Source: Pseudarthrobacter enclensis (GTDB lineage Bacteria; Actinomycetota; Actinomycetes; Actinomycetales; Micrococcaceae). From it: a stretch of DNA of 64,000 nt. This document shows positions 46,453 to 59,530 of this stretch, in pieces. Below the pieces are notes generated by a model that saw nothing but the letters and a program-made list of their open reading frames with translations, did no database searches and was not told the origin of the DNA. Numbering within the stretch: the first letter of the stretch is position 1; each line of letters opens with the position of its first letter. The DNA is taken from positions 124,001 through 188,000 of the forward strand of contig NZ_JAUSRE010000001.1 of the NCBI RefSeq assembly GCF_030811655.1, written 5' to 3'. The translations under genes were made by a program, and so were the position numbers.

Positions 46453-48430
46453 CTACACCCCAGGCCACTGGCTGGGCATCATCCGGTCCCGGACCGCAGT
46501 CCTGCTGGGTCCCGGGGCACCTGCTGAACTCGCGGGCGCACTATGGGAGCTCCTGGCCGGGCGTCCTGAGCCGCACGAGGTCTTGGCGGCCGTGACCAGC
46601 AGCTCCGGCGGATCCCTTACCCGCATCCCGTCGTTCGGCATCCTTGACTTCAACGGCTCCCTGCGGGTCTTCCTGCGCGGCGGGATCGACCTCGCCGTCG
46701 ACCAGCCCGGGGGAGCTGTCGAGCTTGACGGCCGGGACGTGACCACCTGGAACGAACGCAGGTTCGTGGTGCCGGGGACCTGCCGCCTGGTGATCGCGGA
46801 CAGCGCCGGAACAATCGGGCAGGACGCGGGACAGCGTGGAACGCCCCTGACTGAACTGCCCTTGGGGGAGGGTGTTGTCCTGCTGCAGTCCCTGACCCTC
46901 GGGGCACCTTCAGGGCCCGCCGCCGTCGACCGTCCTGCTGCGGCGCCCACCGGGGTTGCAGAGGCTCCCGCCGCTGCCGATGGTCCCTTCGCGGTGAATA
47001 CCACCGGTGAGGTGGACGGCATCGGCGGCGAGTACGTTTCCGGCCCGTCGCCGCAGGGTGTCCTTCGCGGCCAGGAAGCCTCCGCCGAGACAGTGGGGGG
47101 AACCCTGGACCAGGACCCAGCCGACGAGGACCCGGACAGTGGGGAACTTGGCGGCGGGGAGCCTCCCGGCATGGACCCCGACGATGAGCGCCTGGCGGGC
47201 GCAGACCTCCAACCGGCGTCCGCGGCGGCCCTCATGGACCCGGCGCCCCTCATCGACCCGGAGGCCACGATCGCCCCCGGCGCCATCATCGACGCGGACG
47301 GAGAGTTGGTGGCCAGGGCCGCCGGGATGGAACCGGCGGATGGCGTGGCCGCCGGGCACGGCACCGGCATGGGCGAGGCTGTTCCGTCGGTGGAGCTGAC
47401 CAGTTCCTACGACCACTTGTGGGACCGCACAGTGATGCGGAACATCGAAGACGCGGCGGTACGCGAGGAACCGGACCCCGATTCCGGCCGTGTCCCGGCC
47501 CGACAGCAGCCTGCCCTGCCTGCCACTGAACAGCGAGCCGCGATCGAAACGGCGCAGGACGCTGCCCCGGAAGAGCCTGCGACCGCAGCGGAGGGTGCAG
47601 TGTACGGAGGCACCGGCCAGTCCGCCGCAGCCGGCACCGCTTCCGCCGCGGATGCACCCGCCCGGCCCCGTCCGGCTTCCACGGGCCTCATTGATTCCGT
47701 GCCCTGGCGTACCGGAGGATCCACGCCGGCAGCGTCCGCTTCCGCACCGGCCCCGCCGCCGGCCCCCGGAACTCCACCGGCCCCGGCAGCCGACGCTCCT
47801 GTTCCGGCCGACGGCGGCCTCGGCGGCCCCGCCCAGGAGGCACCTCCGGCCGAACCCGGGGCAAGCTTCGACCCCGATCACGACGGCCAGACGGTCATGA
47901 AGAACAGCCTCCCGGGGGCTGGTTCCGGTGCATCAGCCACCCCGCCGGCCGGCCGTCCGGATGCCTCGGGCGCCCCGCTGGTGCTGGCACGCGTCTGTTC
48001 GCGGGGCCACGCCAACCCGCCCACCCATGCACAGTGCAGCGCCTGCGGTGCCGCACTGCTCCCGGATGCCGTACAAGTGGCACGCCCCCGGCTGGGGCGG
48101 ATGCGGCTGTCCACGGGTGAATTGCTGGACCTCGACCAGTCGATGGTCATCGGCAGGCAGCCGTCCGTGTCCCGCGTGCAGGGCGGGGTGATGCCGCGCC
48201 TGGTGCAGGTGGCAAGCCCCGGTGGGGACATTTCGCGGTCACATGTGGAGGTGCGGCTTGAGGGCTGGCACGTGATGCTCTGCGACCTCAAAGCCACCAA
48301 CGGCACAGTCCTGGTCCGCGAAGGGCAGCCCCCGCGCCGCCTGGCCCAGAACGAGATGGCCATCCTGCTCGACGGCGACATCGCGGAACTGGGCGACGAC
48401 ATCTCACTGCGTTTTGAGGAGATTCCTTGA
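46439..48430 (+). CDS. Zinc-ribbon and FHA domain protein with long disordered centre
   Basis: 663-residue soluble protein. Residues 1-140 form a conserved N-terminal domain of unknown function (GHWLGIIRSRTAVLLGPGAP, then FGILDFNGSLRVFLRG). A Pro/Ala/Glu-rich centre of about 370 residues is probably disordered. Near residue 520 a Cys-rich ribbon (CSRGH, CSACG) is followed by an FHA domain with MVIGRQP, ISRSHVEV and ATNGTVL. The phosphothreonine-binding residues are intact, so it may bind phosphorylated partners within this cluster. ATG 46439, preceded by GGGGGAG, overlaps the phosphatase by 14 bases; the kinase overlaps by four. Confidence 0.8.
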   Translation: MTGASYTPGHWLGIIRSRTAVLLGPGAPAELAGALWELLAGRPEPHEVLAAVTSSSGGSLTRIPSFGILDFNGSLRVFLRGGIDLAVDQPGGAVELDGRDVTTWNERRFVVPGTCRLVIADSAGTIGQDAGQRGTPLTELPLGEGVVLLQSLTLGAPSGPAAVDRPAAAPTGVAEAPAAADGPFAVNTTGEVDGIGGEYVSGPSPQGVLRGQEASAETVGGTLDQDPADEDPDSGELGGGEPPGMDPDDERLAGADLQPASAAALMDPAPLIDPEATIAPGAIIDADGELVARAAGMEPADGVAAGHGTGMGEAVPSVELTSSYDHLWDRTVMRNIEDAAVREEPDPDSGRVPARQQPALPATEQRAAIETAQDAAPEEPATAAEGAVYGGTGQSAAAGTASAADAPARPRPASTGLIDSVPWRTGGSTPAASASAPAPPPAPGTPPAPAADAPVPADGGLGGPAQEAPPAEPGASFDPDHDGQTVMKNSLPGAGSGASATPPAGRPDASGAPLVLARVCSRGHANPPTHAQCSACGAALLPDAVQVARPRLGRMRLSTGELLDLDQSMVIGRQPSVSRVQGGVMPRLVQVASPGGDISRSHVEVRLEGWHVMLCDLKATNGTVLVREGQPPRRLAQNEMAILLDGDIAELGDDISLRFEEIP

Positions 48431-50211
48431 GTTCCAAACGGCCCGTTGCCCCGCCGCCCCGGATCCCCGGGTTCACCTACATCAGCCTGCTGGGCTCCGG
48501 CGGCTTTTCCGACGTCTACCTCTACGAACAGGACAGGCCGCGCCGGAAAGTCGCCGTCAAGGTGCTGCTCTCGGACCTGAAGACTGAGGGCGCCCGGCGG
48601 CGGTTCGAGTCCGAGGCCAACCTCATGGCCCAGCTGTCCTCGCACCCGTACATCGTGACCATTTTTGAAGCGGAAGTAACGGACGACGGGCACTCCTACC
48701 TGGCGATGGAGTACTGCTCCCGGCCCAGCCTGGACGTGCGGTACCGTCGGCAGCGCTTCAGCGTGGACGAGGTGCTGGCCGTCGGCATCCAGGTGGCGTC
48801 CGCCGTCGAAACCGCCCACCGCGCCGGCATCGCGCACCGGGACATCAAGCCCGCCAACATCCTGGTGACCGACTACAACCGGCCCGCTCTTACGGACTTC
48901 GGCATCTCCGGCACCCTTGCCGGCGACAGCGATGACGACTCCGGCATGTCCATCCCCTGGTCCCCGCCGGAGCAGTTCCGGGACGGCGCGGTGGACGGGG
49001 TCATGGTGGATGTTTGGGCCCTGGGTGCCACCCTGTACACCCTGCTGGCGGGCCGATCGCCCTTTGTGATGCCGGGAGCGGACAACTCGCAGCGGGAACT
49101 GATCAACCGGATCAGCAACACGGCCCTGCCCCGGCTGGGCCGGGCGGACGTGCCTGAATCCCTGGAACTGGCCCTGGCAACCGCCATGGCCAAGGCGCCG
49201 CAGTCACGGTACTCGTCCGCCCACGCCTTCGCCCTTGCCCTGCAGCGCATCCAGGCAGAACTCAACCTCTCGGTGACACCCTTTGAGGTCCTGGAGGAGC
49301 CCCAGCAGGAGGAAAACCACCCGGACGACAGCACCGAGGAAACGCGCGTCCGCAGCATCGCTGCCATTGATCCGGAGCGGACCGGCAGCGCGCCCACTTT
49401 CCCCGCGAGAACCCGTCCCAACGCAGCCTTTGCGGGGACCGACGCGACCGGACGCAGGGATGGCGCCCTCCCGCCGTCGTCCTTCACCCCTGCTGCCCCC
49501 AGCCAATGGCGGCCTGCCCCGGCGGTCCCGCACATCCCCGCCGGCCCCGCCGGTACTTCGGACGCACAGGGCACGGCCGACGGCGGCGGGCAGGGGGAGT
49601 GGGCCCAGTCCACAGTCCTGCGCGGCAGCGAAGGGGCCGTCAACTACGGCGCCCCGCTGGCAGGAGGCCCGGCCACGTTGGCAGGGGGACCTGAGCAGGA
49701 CACCGGCTACACGGCCGACGCAACAGTCCAGCGCGCCGTGAAAGTGGACGAACCCAAGGCGGAGCCGGAAGCGGACCACAGCAAGCGCAACCTTTGGCTC
49801 GCCATTACCGGCGGCACCCTCCTGGCCCTGGCGGCCGTGGTGGGCATCGTGGTGGCCAACGCCGCCCCCGGCACACCCAAGCCGGTGCCCACCCAGCAGG
49901 TCAGCAAACCGCCCGCGGACGCATTGGACAACGGCACTGTCCCCGATGTGGAAGGCCTCAAGGGCACCATCGCAGGTGACGGGGAGGCGACTTTCACCTG
50001 GACCAACCCGCAGCCCAAGGACGGGGACACCTACAAGTGGAAGGTGTATACCATCGGGGGCGGTGACGGGGGATTCCAGGCCATCACGCAGCCGTCCGTA
50101 CGGCTCCGGCCCAATCCCTCCGGGCAGACCTGCATCCAAGTGATGATCGTGCGCACCGACGGCGCCTTTTCACCCATGGAATCAGGCTCCATCGCATGCG
50201 TGGGCAAGTGA
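48427..50211 (+). CDS. Membrane Ser/Thr protein kinase with extracellular FN3-like tail
   Basis: 594-residue kinase. The glycine loop LLGSGGFSDVYLYE, Lys45 in VAVKVL, HRD137-139 (HRDIKPAN) and Asp157 in TDFG are all intact, so it should be active; an SPPEQF segment replaces the usual APE. A Pro/Gly-rich juxtamembrane region follows. One helix lies at about 456-478 (WLAITGGTLLALAAVVGIVVA). The outer part of about 105 residues has an FN3-like strand pattern (GEATFTWTNPQPKDGDTYKW) and two cysteines. The TTG start overlaps the previous stop (TTGA). It is comparable to bifidobacterial Pkb2. Confidence 0.9.
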   Translation: MSSKRPVAPPPRIPGFTYISLLGSGGFSDVYLYEQDRPRRKVAVKVLLSDLKTEGARRRFESEANLMAQLSSHPYIVTIFEAEVTDDGHSYLAMEYCSRPSLDVRYRRQRFSVDEVLAVGIQVASAVETAHRAGIAHRDIKPANILVTDYNRPALTDFGISGTLAGDSDDDSGMSIPWSPPEQFRDGAVDGVMVDVWALGATLYTLLAGRSPFVMPGADNSQRELINRISNTALPRLGRADVPESLELALATAMAKAPQSRYSSAHAFALALQRIQAELNLSVTPFEVLEEPQQEENHPDDSTEETRVRSIAAIDPERTGSAPTFPARTRPNAAFAGTDATGRRDGALPPSSFTPAAPSQWRPAPAVPHIPAGPAGTSDAQGTADGGGQGEWAQSTVLRGSEGAVNYGAPLAGGPATLAGGPEQDTGYTADATVQRAVKVDEPKAEPEADHSKRNLWLAITGGTLLALAAVVGIVVANAAPGTPKPVPTQQVSKPPADALDNGTVPDVEGLKGTIAGDGEATFTWTNPQPKDGDTYKWKVYTIGGGDGGFQAITQPSVRLRPNPSGQTCIQVMIVRTDGAFSPMESGSIACVGK

Positions 50212-50296
50212 TTTCCCCTGCAGGGGCACCAGTCAACAGCACAACACCAGCACTCCGGCCACACCGGAACAGTTCTGCCTTGAGGAGGCATGGATC

Positions 50297-51001
50297 ATGG
50301 GGGATCTAGCGATAGATTTCTGCGGCGAATGGTATGAGCCCTCGGACGAGGACATCTTCAATATCGGCCGCGAAGGCGACCTTGAAGTGGACGACAACCC
50401 ATACCTGCACCGGCAGTTCCTGCAGGTGGCACGCTACGACGGCATCTGGTGGCTCAGCAACGTGGGGAGCATGCTCTCCGCCACCGTGGCCGACGCCTCC
50501 GGCGGCATGCAGGCCTGGCTGTCGCCCGGCGCCCGGATCCCGCTGGTGTTCAGCCACACCAATGTCATCTTCACTGCAGGGCCCACGACGTATGAGTTCG
50601 CCGTGCACGTGAAGACACCCTCTTTCCGGCAGGAAGCCCGGGAAGGGACCAGCAGCGGGGACACCACCATCGGTCCGGTGGTCTTCACGGATGCCCAGAA
50701 GGCACTGATCGTGGCGCTCGCCGAGCCGGTGCTCCGGCGCGAGGGCACGGGCTTCAGCACCATCCCGTCCTCCGCGGCCGCGGCCAAAACGCTGGGGTGG
50801 GCGCTGACCCGGTTCAACCGAAAGCTCGACAACGTCTGCGACAAGCTGGACCGCGTGGGAGTGGTGGGACTTCGCGGCGGCGGTGGCAAGCTCGCCACCA
50901 ACCGGCGGGCGCGGCTGGTGGAGCATGCTGTCACGACCCACCTGGTGACACCCGATGACCTGTACCTGCTCGAGAAGATGAGGGGCGTGGACGAAGGATG
51001 A
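50297..51001 (+). CDS. FHA-like plus winged-helix protein
   Basis: 234-residue soluble protein. Residues 10-110 look like an FHA fold: NIGREGD (phosphate-loop Arg), YLHRQF in place of the SxxH motif, and LSNVGS for the N-G turn. The C-terminal half (130-220) reads as a winged-helix domain (FTDAQKALIVALAEPVL, LGWALTRFNRKLDNVCDKL). This suggests a DNA- or protein-binding regulator that could respond to phosphorylation. Function is unknown. GAGGAGG precedes ATG 50297; an 85-bp gap separates it from the kinase. It overlaps the ATPase gene by four bases. Confidence 0.65.
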   Translation: MGDLAIDFCGEWYEPSDEDIFNIGREGDLEVDDNPYLHRQFLQVARYDGIWWLSNVGSMLSATVADASGGMQAWLSPGARIPLVFSHTNVIFTAGPTTYEFAVHVKTPSFRQEAREGTSSGDTTIGPVVFTDAQKALIVALAEPVLRREGTGFSTIPSSAAAAKTLGWALTRFNRKLDNVCDKLDRVGVVGLRGGGGKLATNRRARLVEHAVTTHLVTPDDLYLLEKMRGVDEG

Positions 51002-54000
51002 GGATCCGGCTGACACTCCGCCGCGAGCCCGCCGAGGCCAAGGACCTGGCCGTCACGGTGGACGGCATGGCCACAGTTGCCGATATCGCCACCGTCCTCT
51101 GGGCGGCGGACCCGGCCCGCAAGGGCACCCCTGCGCCGGACAACCTCTCCCTGCGCATCGACGAAGCCTTCGTGGGCGCCGGGATCAGCGGCAACGTCCT
51201 GGCCCGGGAGGACAACCTCCTCGAATCAGGGCTGAGGCCGGGGTCGGTAGTATCGCTGGCCCAGGTGAGCGGGCAGTTCCACGAGGCCGGGGCCAGCCGG
51301 GGACCCGCCGCGGCAACCCTGCGGGTACTGTCCGGGCCCGACGTCGGACGCGAATTCCCGCTGCCCACCGGCACCAGCTATATCGGCCGGGACCGGAACG
51401 TGGACATCCGCCTGGCGGATCCGCTCACCTCCAAGCGGCACGCCCGCATCACGGTGGGCGAAAGCATCGAAATCGTTGACACCAACTCCGCCAACGGCCT
51501 CCTGATGGACGGCCTGCCCGTCACCCGCGCCACCCTCAACTCCTCCGACACGGTGACCCTGGGGGACACCACCGTCACCGTGGTGCCGCTGGGACACAAC
51601 CACGCGGCAGCGCCGACGTCGCCCCTCGTGGACTTCAACCGCTCCCCTCGCGTGGTGCCGCGCTTCGACGTACCCAAGCGGGTACTGCCTGCCGGGCCCA
51701 AGCGTCCGGAGGACCAGCCCTTCCCATACATCATGCTGGTGGCACCGCTCATGATGGGCGCCGTGATCTTCGCGGTGACGCAGAACGTGCTCTCCATGGT
51801 GTTCATGCTGATGATGCCCCTGTTCATCGTGGGCCACTACATGGACACCCGGATGCGGACCCGGAAGCAGCAGAAGGAGCAGCTCAAGCAGTTCCGGGCC
51901 TCGATGGCCGCGTTCCGGCAGGACCTCACCGAACTGCAGCAGGTGGAACGGGCCGTCCGGCTCCAGGAAGCGCCGTCCGTCAGCGACACCGTGGATGCCA
52001 TCTACAAGCTGGGGCCGCTGCTCTGGACGCACCGGCCGGAGCACTCCTCGTTCCTGGGCCTGCGCTTCGGGCTCGGCACCGCGCCGTCCCGCATTCCGCT
52101 GGAAGAACCCTCCAGCAACGACACCGAGGTCCAGTACGCCCGCGAAATCCAGGACTGCATCAAGCAGTTCAGCGAGATCGAGGGCGTTCCCGTGGTCTCC
52201 CAGCTGCGCACCTCGGGCGCCCTGGGCATCGCCGGCGCACGCGGCCTGGTGGACGACGTCGCCCGCGGTATGGTGCTGCAGCTGGTGGGCCTGCATTCTC
52301 CGGCCGAGGTGGTCCTGACTGCCATCACGTCCGCCCAGTCCCGGGCCCGCTGGAACTGGCTGCAGTGGCTTCCGCACGTGGGTTCGGGCTACAGCCCCCT
52401 GGGCGGGGACCACTTGGCCGCCGGTTCGGCCGGCGGTTCCTCCCTGCTGGCCCGCCTCGAAGACCTGGTCGATGTCCGCGAGGCAGCGGCCAAACGGACC
52501 GCGCCCGACCTGCGCCCCGGCATCGACCCCGTCAAGCATGAGCTTGAGGAACCGGTCCTGCCGTCCGTGCTGGTCATTGTGGAAGACGACGCCCCAGTGG
52601 ACCGTGGCCGCCTCACCCGGCTGGCAGAACGGGGTCCGGACTCAGGTGTCCATGTGCTGTGGGTGGCCACGGACATCCAGGCGCTCCCCGCAGCCTGCCG
52701 CGACTTCATGATGGTGGACGGCGACCACGGCACCACTACCGGCCAGGTTCGGCTGGGCCGCCACACCTACCCCGTCAGCTGCGAAAGCGTGGACGCGGAA
52801 CTGGCTGCGCAGCTGGCACGGATGCTGGCCCCCGTGGTTGATGTGGGCAAGCCCGTCAACGACGATTCCGACCTGCCGCGTGCCGTTTCCTACGCAACCT
52901 TGATCGGCAAGGATTTCCTGGACAACCCGGAGGCCGTGGCCGAGCGCTGGACGGAGAACAATTCGGTTCGTGCCAGCGCCGTGGCCAACCGCAAGGACAA
53001 CGGCACGCTCCGGGCCCTGGTGGGGTCCAAGGGCATTGAACCGCTCTACCTGGATCTGAAGAATGAAGGACCGCACGCGCTGGTGGGCGGAACCACCGGG
53101 GCCGGCAAGTCCGAGTTCCTGCAGTCCTGGGTCATGGGCATGGCCGCCGCCTACAGCCCGGACCGCGTCAGTTTCCTGTTCGTGGACTACAAAGGCGGCG
53201 CCGCGTTCGCCGACTGCATCAATCTTCCGCACACCGTGGGGCTGGTCACGGACCTGTCCCCGCACCTGGTGCGCCGGGCCCTGGCATCCCTCCGGGCCGA
53301 GCTGCACTACCGGGAACAGCTGCTGAACCGCAAGAAGGCCAAGGACCTGCTGGCCCTGCAGCGGGAGGCGGACCCCGACGCACCGCCGTACCTGATCATC
53401 ATCGTGGACGAGTTCGCCGCGCTGGCCAACGACGTCCCCGAGTTCGTGGACGGGGTGGTGGACGTGGCCGCCCGCGGCCGGTCCCTGGGCCTGCACCTCA
53501 TCCTGGCCACCCAACGGCCGGCAGGCGTCATCAAGGACAACCTCCGGGCCAACACCAACTTGCGCGTGGCGCTCCGCATGGCCGACGAGGACGACGCCAC
53601 GGACATCCTGGGCGTGCCCGACGCCGCCTACTTCGACCCCGCCATACCAGGCCGCGGCGCCGCCAAGACCGGCCCAGGCCGCATCCAGGGGTTCCAGACC
53701 GGCTACGCCGGCGGATGGACCACCGACAAACCGCAGCGTCCCCAGATCGACATCGTGGAGATGGCCTTCGGCTCCGGTCCCAGCTGGGAAGCTCCGGCCC
53801 CGGACAAGCCTGTCGCGCAGGAGCCGGCCGGGCCCAACGACATTGCCCGGATGACCTCAACGATCGTGCACGCCGCGGAGCGCCTTGCCATCCAGCCGCC
53901 ACGCAGGCCGTGGCTGGACGAACTGGCCAAGACCTACGACTTCTCGAAGCTGCCCAACCCGCGCACCGACGAACAGCTGCTGCTGGGCGTTGCCGACGAT

Positions 54001-55443
54001 CCCGTCCACCAGGACCAGCCCACCGTGTTCTACGAGCCCGACCGGGACGGCAACATGGCCATCTATGGCACCGGCGGCTCGGGCAAGTCGGCGGCCCTGC
54101 GCGGTATCGCCATTGCCGCCGCGGTCACTCCCCGGGGCGGGCCCGTCCACGTGTATGGCATCGACTGCGGTTCCGCAGGGCTGCGGATGCTCGAGGAGCT
54201 TCCGCACGTGGGAGAGATCATCAACGGCGACGACGTGGAACGCGTGGGCAGGCTCCTGCGCCTCCTGCGGGACATTGCCGAGCGGCGGTCAGCGCAGTTC
54301 GCGGAGGTCCGCGCCTCCACCATCGTCGAGTACCGGAAGCTGGCCAACCGGCCGGACGAAAAACGGATCTTCGTCCTGGTGGACGGCATGTCCGCCTTCC
54401 GCGAGGCCTACGAGCACAGCAAGCTCTCCGGCCTCTGGGACATCTTCCTCCAGCTGGCCACCGACGGCCGGACCCTCGGCATCCACCTCGTGGTCACGGG
54501 CGACCGGCCCAACGCCGTCCCCGCCTCCCTGCTCGCCTCCATCCAGCGCAGGCTGGTGCTGCGGCTCTCCAACGAGGACGATTACATCTCCATGGACGTG
54601 CCCAGGGACGTCCTCACCGCCAATTCGCCCCCGGGCCGCGGGCTGCTGGACGGGCTCGAAGTGCAGCTGGCGGTCCTGGGCGGCAACTCCAACCTTGCCC
54701 TGCAGGCCCGCGAAGTCCACAAGCTCAGCGAAGCCATGATGCGGCAGGGGCTGGAGACCGCACCGGGCATCGAGCGGCTGCCGGAGCAGGTGGACCTGGA
54801 CGTACTGCCCGCCGGCAGCCCGGACCTGCCGGTCATAGGCGTGGACGACGAGTCGCTCCAGGCCGCCGAGATCATGGCACGGGGCCCGCTGCTGCTTGCC
54901 GGGCCGCCGGGTGCAGGGCGCACCGTAGCCCTGGTTACCCTGGCATACGCCCTGCGCCGGTCCAACCCCGCCACCGAGCTGATCTACGTGGGATCCCGCC
55001 GGTCCGCCGTCGCGTCACTTCCCATCTGGAACCGCGCCGTGGTGGGGCCGGATGACCTCGCCGAGGTGGTGGAGGACCTGGTGGAGCATTCCACCGGAAA
55101 CCCGGGAACCGTGGCCATCTTCATTGAAGGCCTCACCGAGTTCACCGACACCATCGCCGAATCAGGCATGGCCCAGCTGGTGACGGCGTCGCTCAAAGCG
55201 GACCAGTGGGTGGTGGGCGAGTCTGAATCCTCCACCTGGTCCAGTGCCTGGCAGCTTGCCCAGCCGTTCAAATCCGGCCGGCGCGGGCTGCTGCTCAACC
55301 CGGGGGATATTGAGGGCGACAGCCTGCTCAACACCTCCCTGGGCCGCGTCAGTCCCGAGTTCATTCCGGGCCGCGGCTACGTGGTGGGACGCGGTAAAGC
55401 CCGGAAAATCCAGGTGGCGCTGCCGCCCGAAAACCGGGACTGA
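50998..55443 (+). CDS. EssC/EccC-type FtsK-SpoIIIE ATPase with FHA domain
   Basis: 1481-residue membrane motor of the type VII secretion ATPase family. Residues 1-95 resemble a ubiquitin-like or second FHA fold; an FHA domain follows at 107-197 (YIGRDRN, SKRHARI, NSANGL). Two membrane helices lie at about 243-281. Three tandem ATPase domains: Walker A GTTGAGKS with Lys704 and Walker B IIVDEF with Asp804; second Walker A GTGGSGKS with Lys1030 but Walker B VDG; third with Walker A GPPGAGRT where Arg1308 replaces Lys. So only the first looks fully catalytic, as in EccC. No WXG100 gene or other ESX component is in the window. Confidence 0.87.
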   Translation: MRIRLTLRREPAEAKDLAVTVDGMATVADIATVLWAADPARKGTPAPDNLSLRIDEAFVGAGISGNVLAREDNLLESGLRPGSVVSLAQVSGQFHEAGASRGPAAATLRVLSGPDVGREFPLPTGTSYIGRDRNVDIRLADPLTSKRHARITVGESIEIVDTNSANGLLMDGLPVTRATLNSSDTVTLGDTTVTVVPLGHNHAAAPTSPLVDFNRSPRVVPRFDVPKRVLPAGPKRPEDQPFPYIMLVAPLMMGAVIFAVTQNVLSMVFMLMMPLFIVGHYMDTRMRTRKQQKEQLKQFRASMAAFRQDLTELQQVERAVRLQEAPSVSDTVDAIYKLGPLLWTHRPEHSSFLGLRFGLGTAPSRIPLEEPSSNDTEVQYAREIQDCIKQFSEIEGVPVVSQLRTSGALGIAGARGLVDDVARGMVLQLVGLHSPAEVVLTAITSAQSRARWNWLQWLPHVGSGYSPLGGDHLAAGSAGGSSLLARLEDLVDVREAAAKRTAPDLRPGIDPVKHELEEPVLPSVLVIVEDDAPVDRGRLTRLAERGPDSGVHVLWVATDIQALPAACRDFMMVDGDHGTTTGQVRLGRHTYPVSCESVDAELAAQLARMLAPVVDVGKPVNDDSDLPRAVSYATLIGKDFLDNPEAVAERWTENNSVRASAVANRKDNGTLRALVGSKGIEPLYLDLKNEGPHALVGGTTGAGKSEFLQSWVMGMAAAYSPDRVSFLFVDYKGGAAFADCINLPHTVGLVTDLSPHLVRRALASLRAELHYREQLLNRKKAKDLLALQREADPDAPPYLIIIVDEFAALANDVPEFVDGVVDVAARGRSLGLHLILATQRPAGVIKDNLRANTNLRVALRMADEDDATDILGVPDAAYFDPAIPGRGAAKTGPGRIQGFQTGYAGGWTTDKPQRPQIDIVEMAFGSGPSWEAPAPDKPVAQEPAGPNDIARMTSTIVHAAERLAIQPPRRPWLDELAKTYDFSKLPNPRTDEQLLLGVADDPVHQDQPTVFYEPDRDGNMAIYGTGGSGKSAALRGIAIAAAVTPRGGPVHVYGIDCGSAGLRMLEELPHVGEIINGDDVERVGRLLRLLRDIAERRSAQFAEVRASTIVEYRKLANRPDEKRIFVLVDGMSAFREAYEHSKLSGLWDIFLQLATDGRTLGIHLVVTGDRPNAVPASLLASIQRRLVLRLSNEDDYISMDVPRDVLTANSPPGRGLLDGLEVQLAVLGGNSNLALQAREVHKLSEAMMRQGLETAPGIERLPEQVDLDVLPAGSPDLPVIGVDDESLQAAEIMARGPLLLAGPPGAGRTVALVTLAYALRRSNPATELIYVGSRRSAVASLPIWNRAVVGPDDLAEVVEDLVEHSTGNPGTVAIFIEGLTEFTDTIAESGMAQLVTASLKADQWVVGESESSTWSSAWQLAQPFKSGRRGLLLNPGDIEGDSLLNTSLGRVSPEFIPGRGYVVGRGKARKIQVALPPENRD

Positions 55444-55565
55444 ACAGGTCCGATGACTGCGGGGGCGCCGCTGCTGCGGATTTGCGGCCCCGCAGGGAGC
55501 TGTAGAAGACTACCGGGGACACCAGAAAGCCGTGGTGGGGGGACTGCGCGCATCGAAAGGTAGCA

Positions 55566-59399
<3,834 letters not shown>

Positions 59400-59477
59400 C
59401 CGGTGAGGTACTGCGGGCGCAGGCGCCGGAAGGAGGCGGCTGCCCCGGTTGCTGCGCACCATCTGATAGTTCGATCA

Positions 59478-59494
59478 CGGAAAACGCTTTTCCG
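59478..59494. promoter_or_regulatory. 17-bp perfect inverted repeat upstream of the GNAT gene
   Basis: CGGAAAA-CGC-TTTTCCG, with perfect 7-bp arms. It resembles LacI-family operators with a central CG and lies about 25-40 bases before the GNAT -10. It might also be a weak hairpin for the upstream phosphatase gene. Confidence 0.4.
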
Positions 59495-59518
59495 CGCAGC
59501 CCACGGACCGGCTGCCAC

Positions 59519-59524
59519 TACCAT
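59519..59524 (+). promoter_or_regulatory. -10 element for leaderless GNAT gene
   Basis: TACCAT, then TGACGG, then the GTG start at 59531. Confidence 0.5.
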
Positions 59525-59530
59525 TGACGG

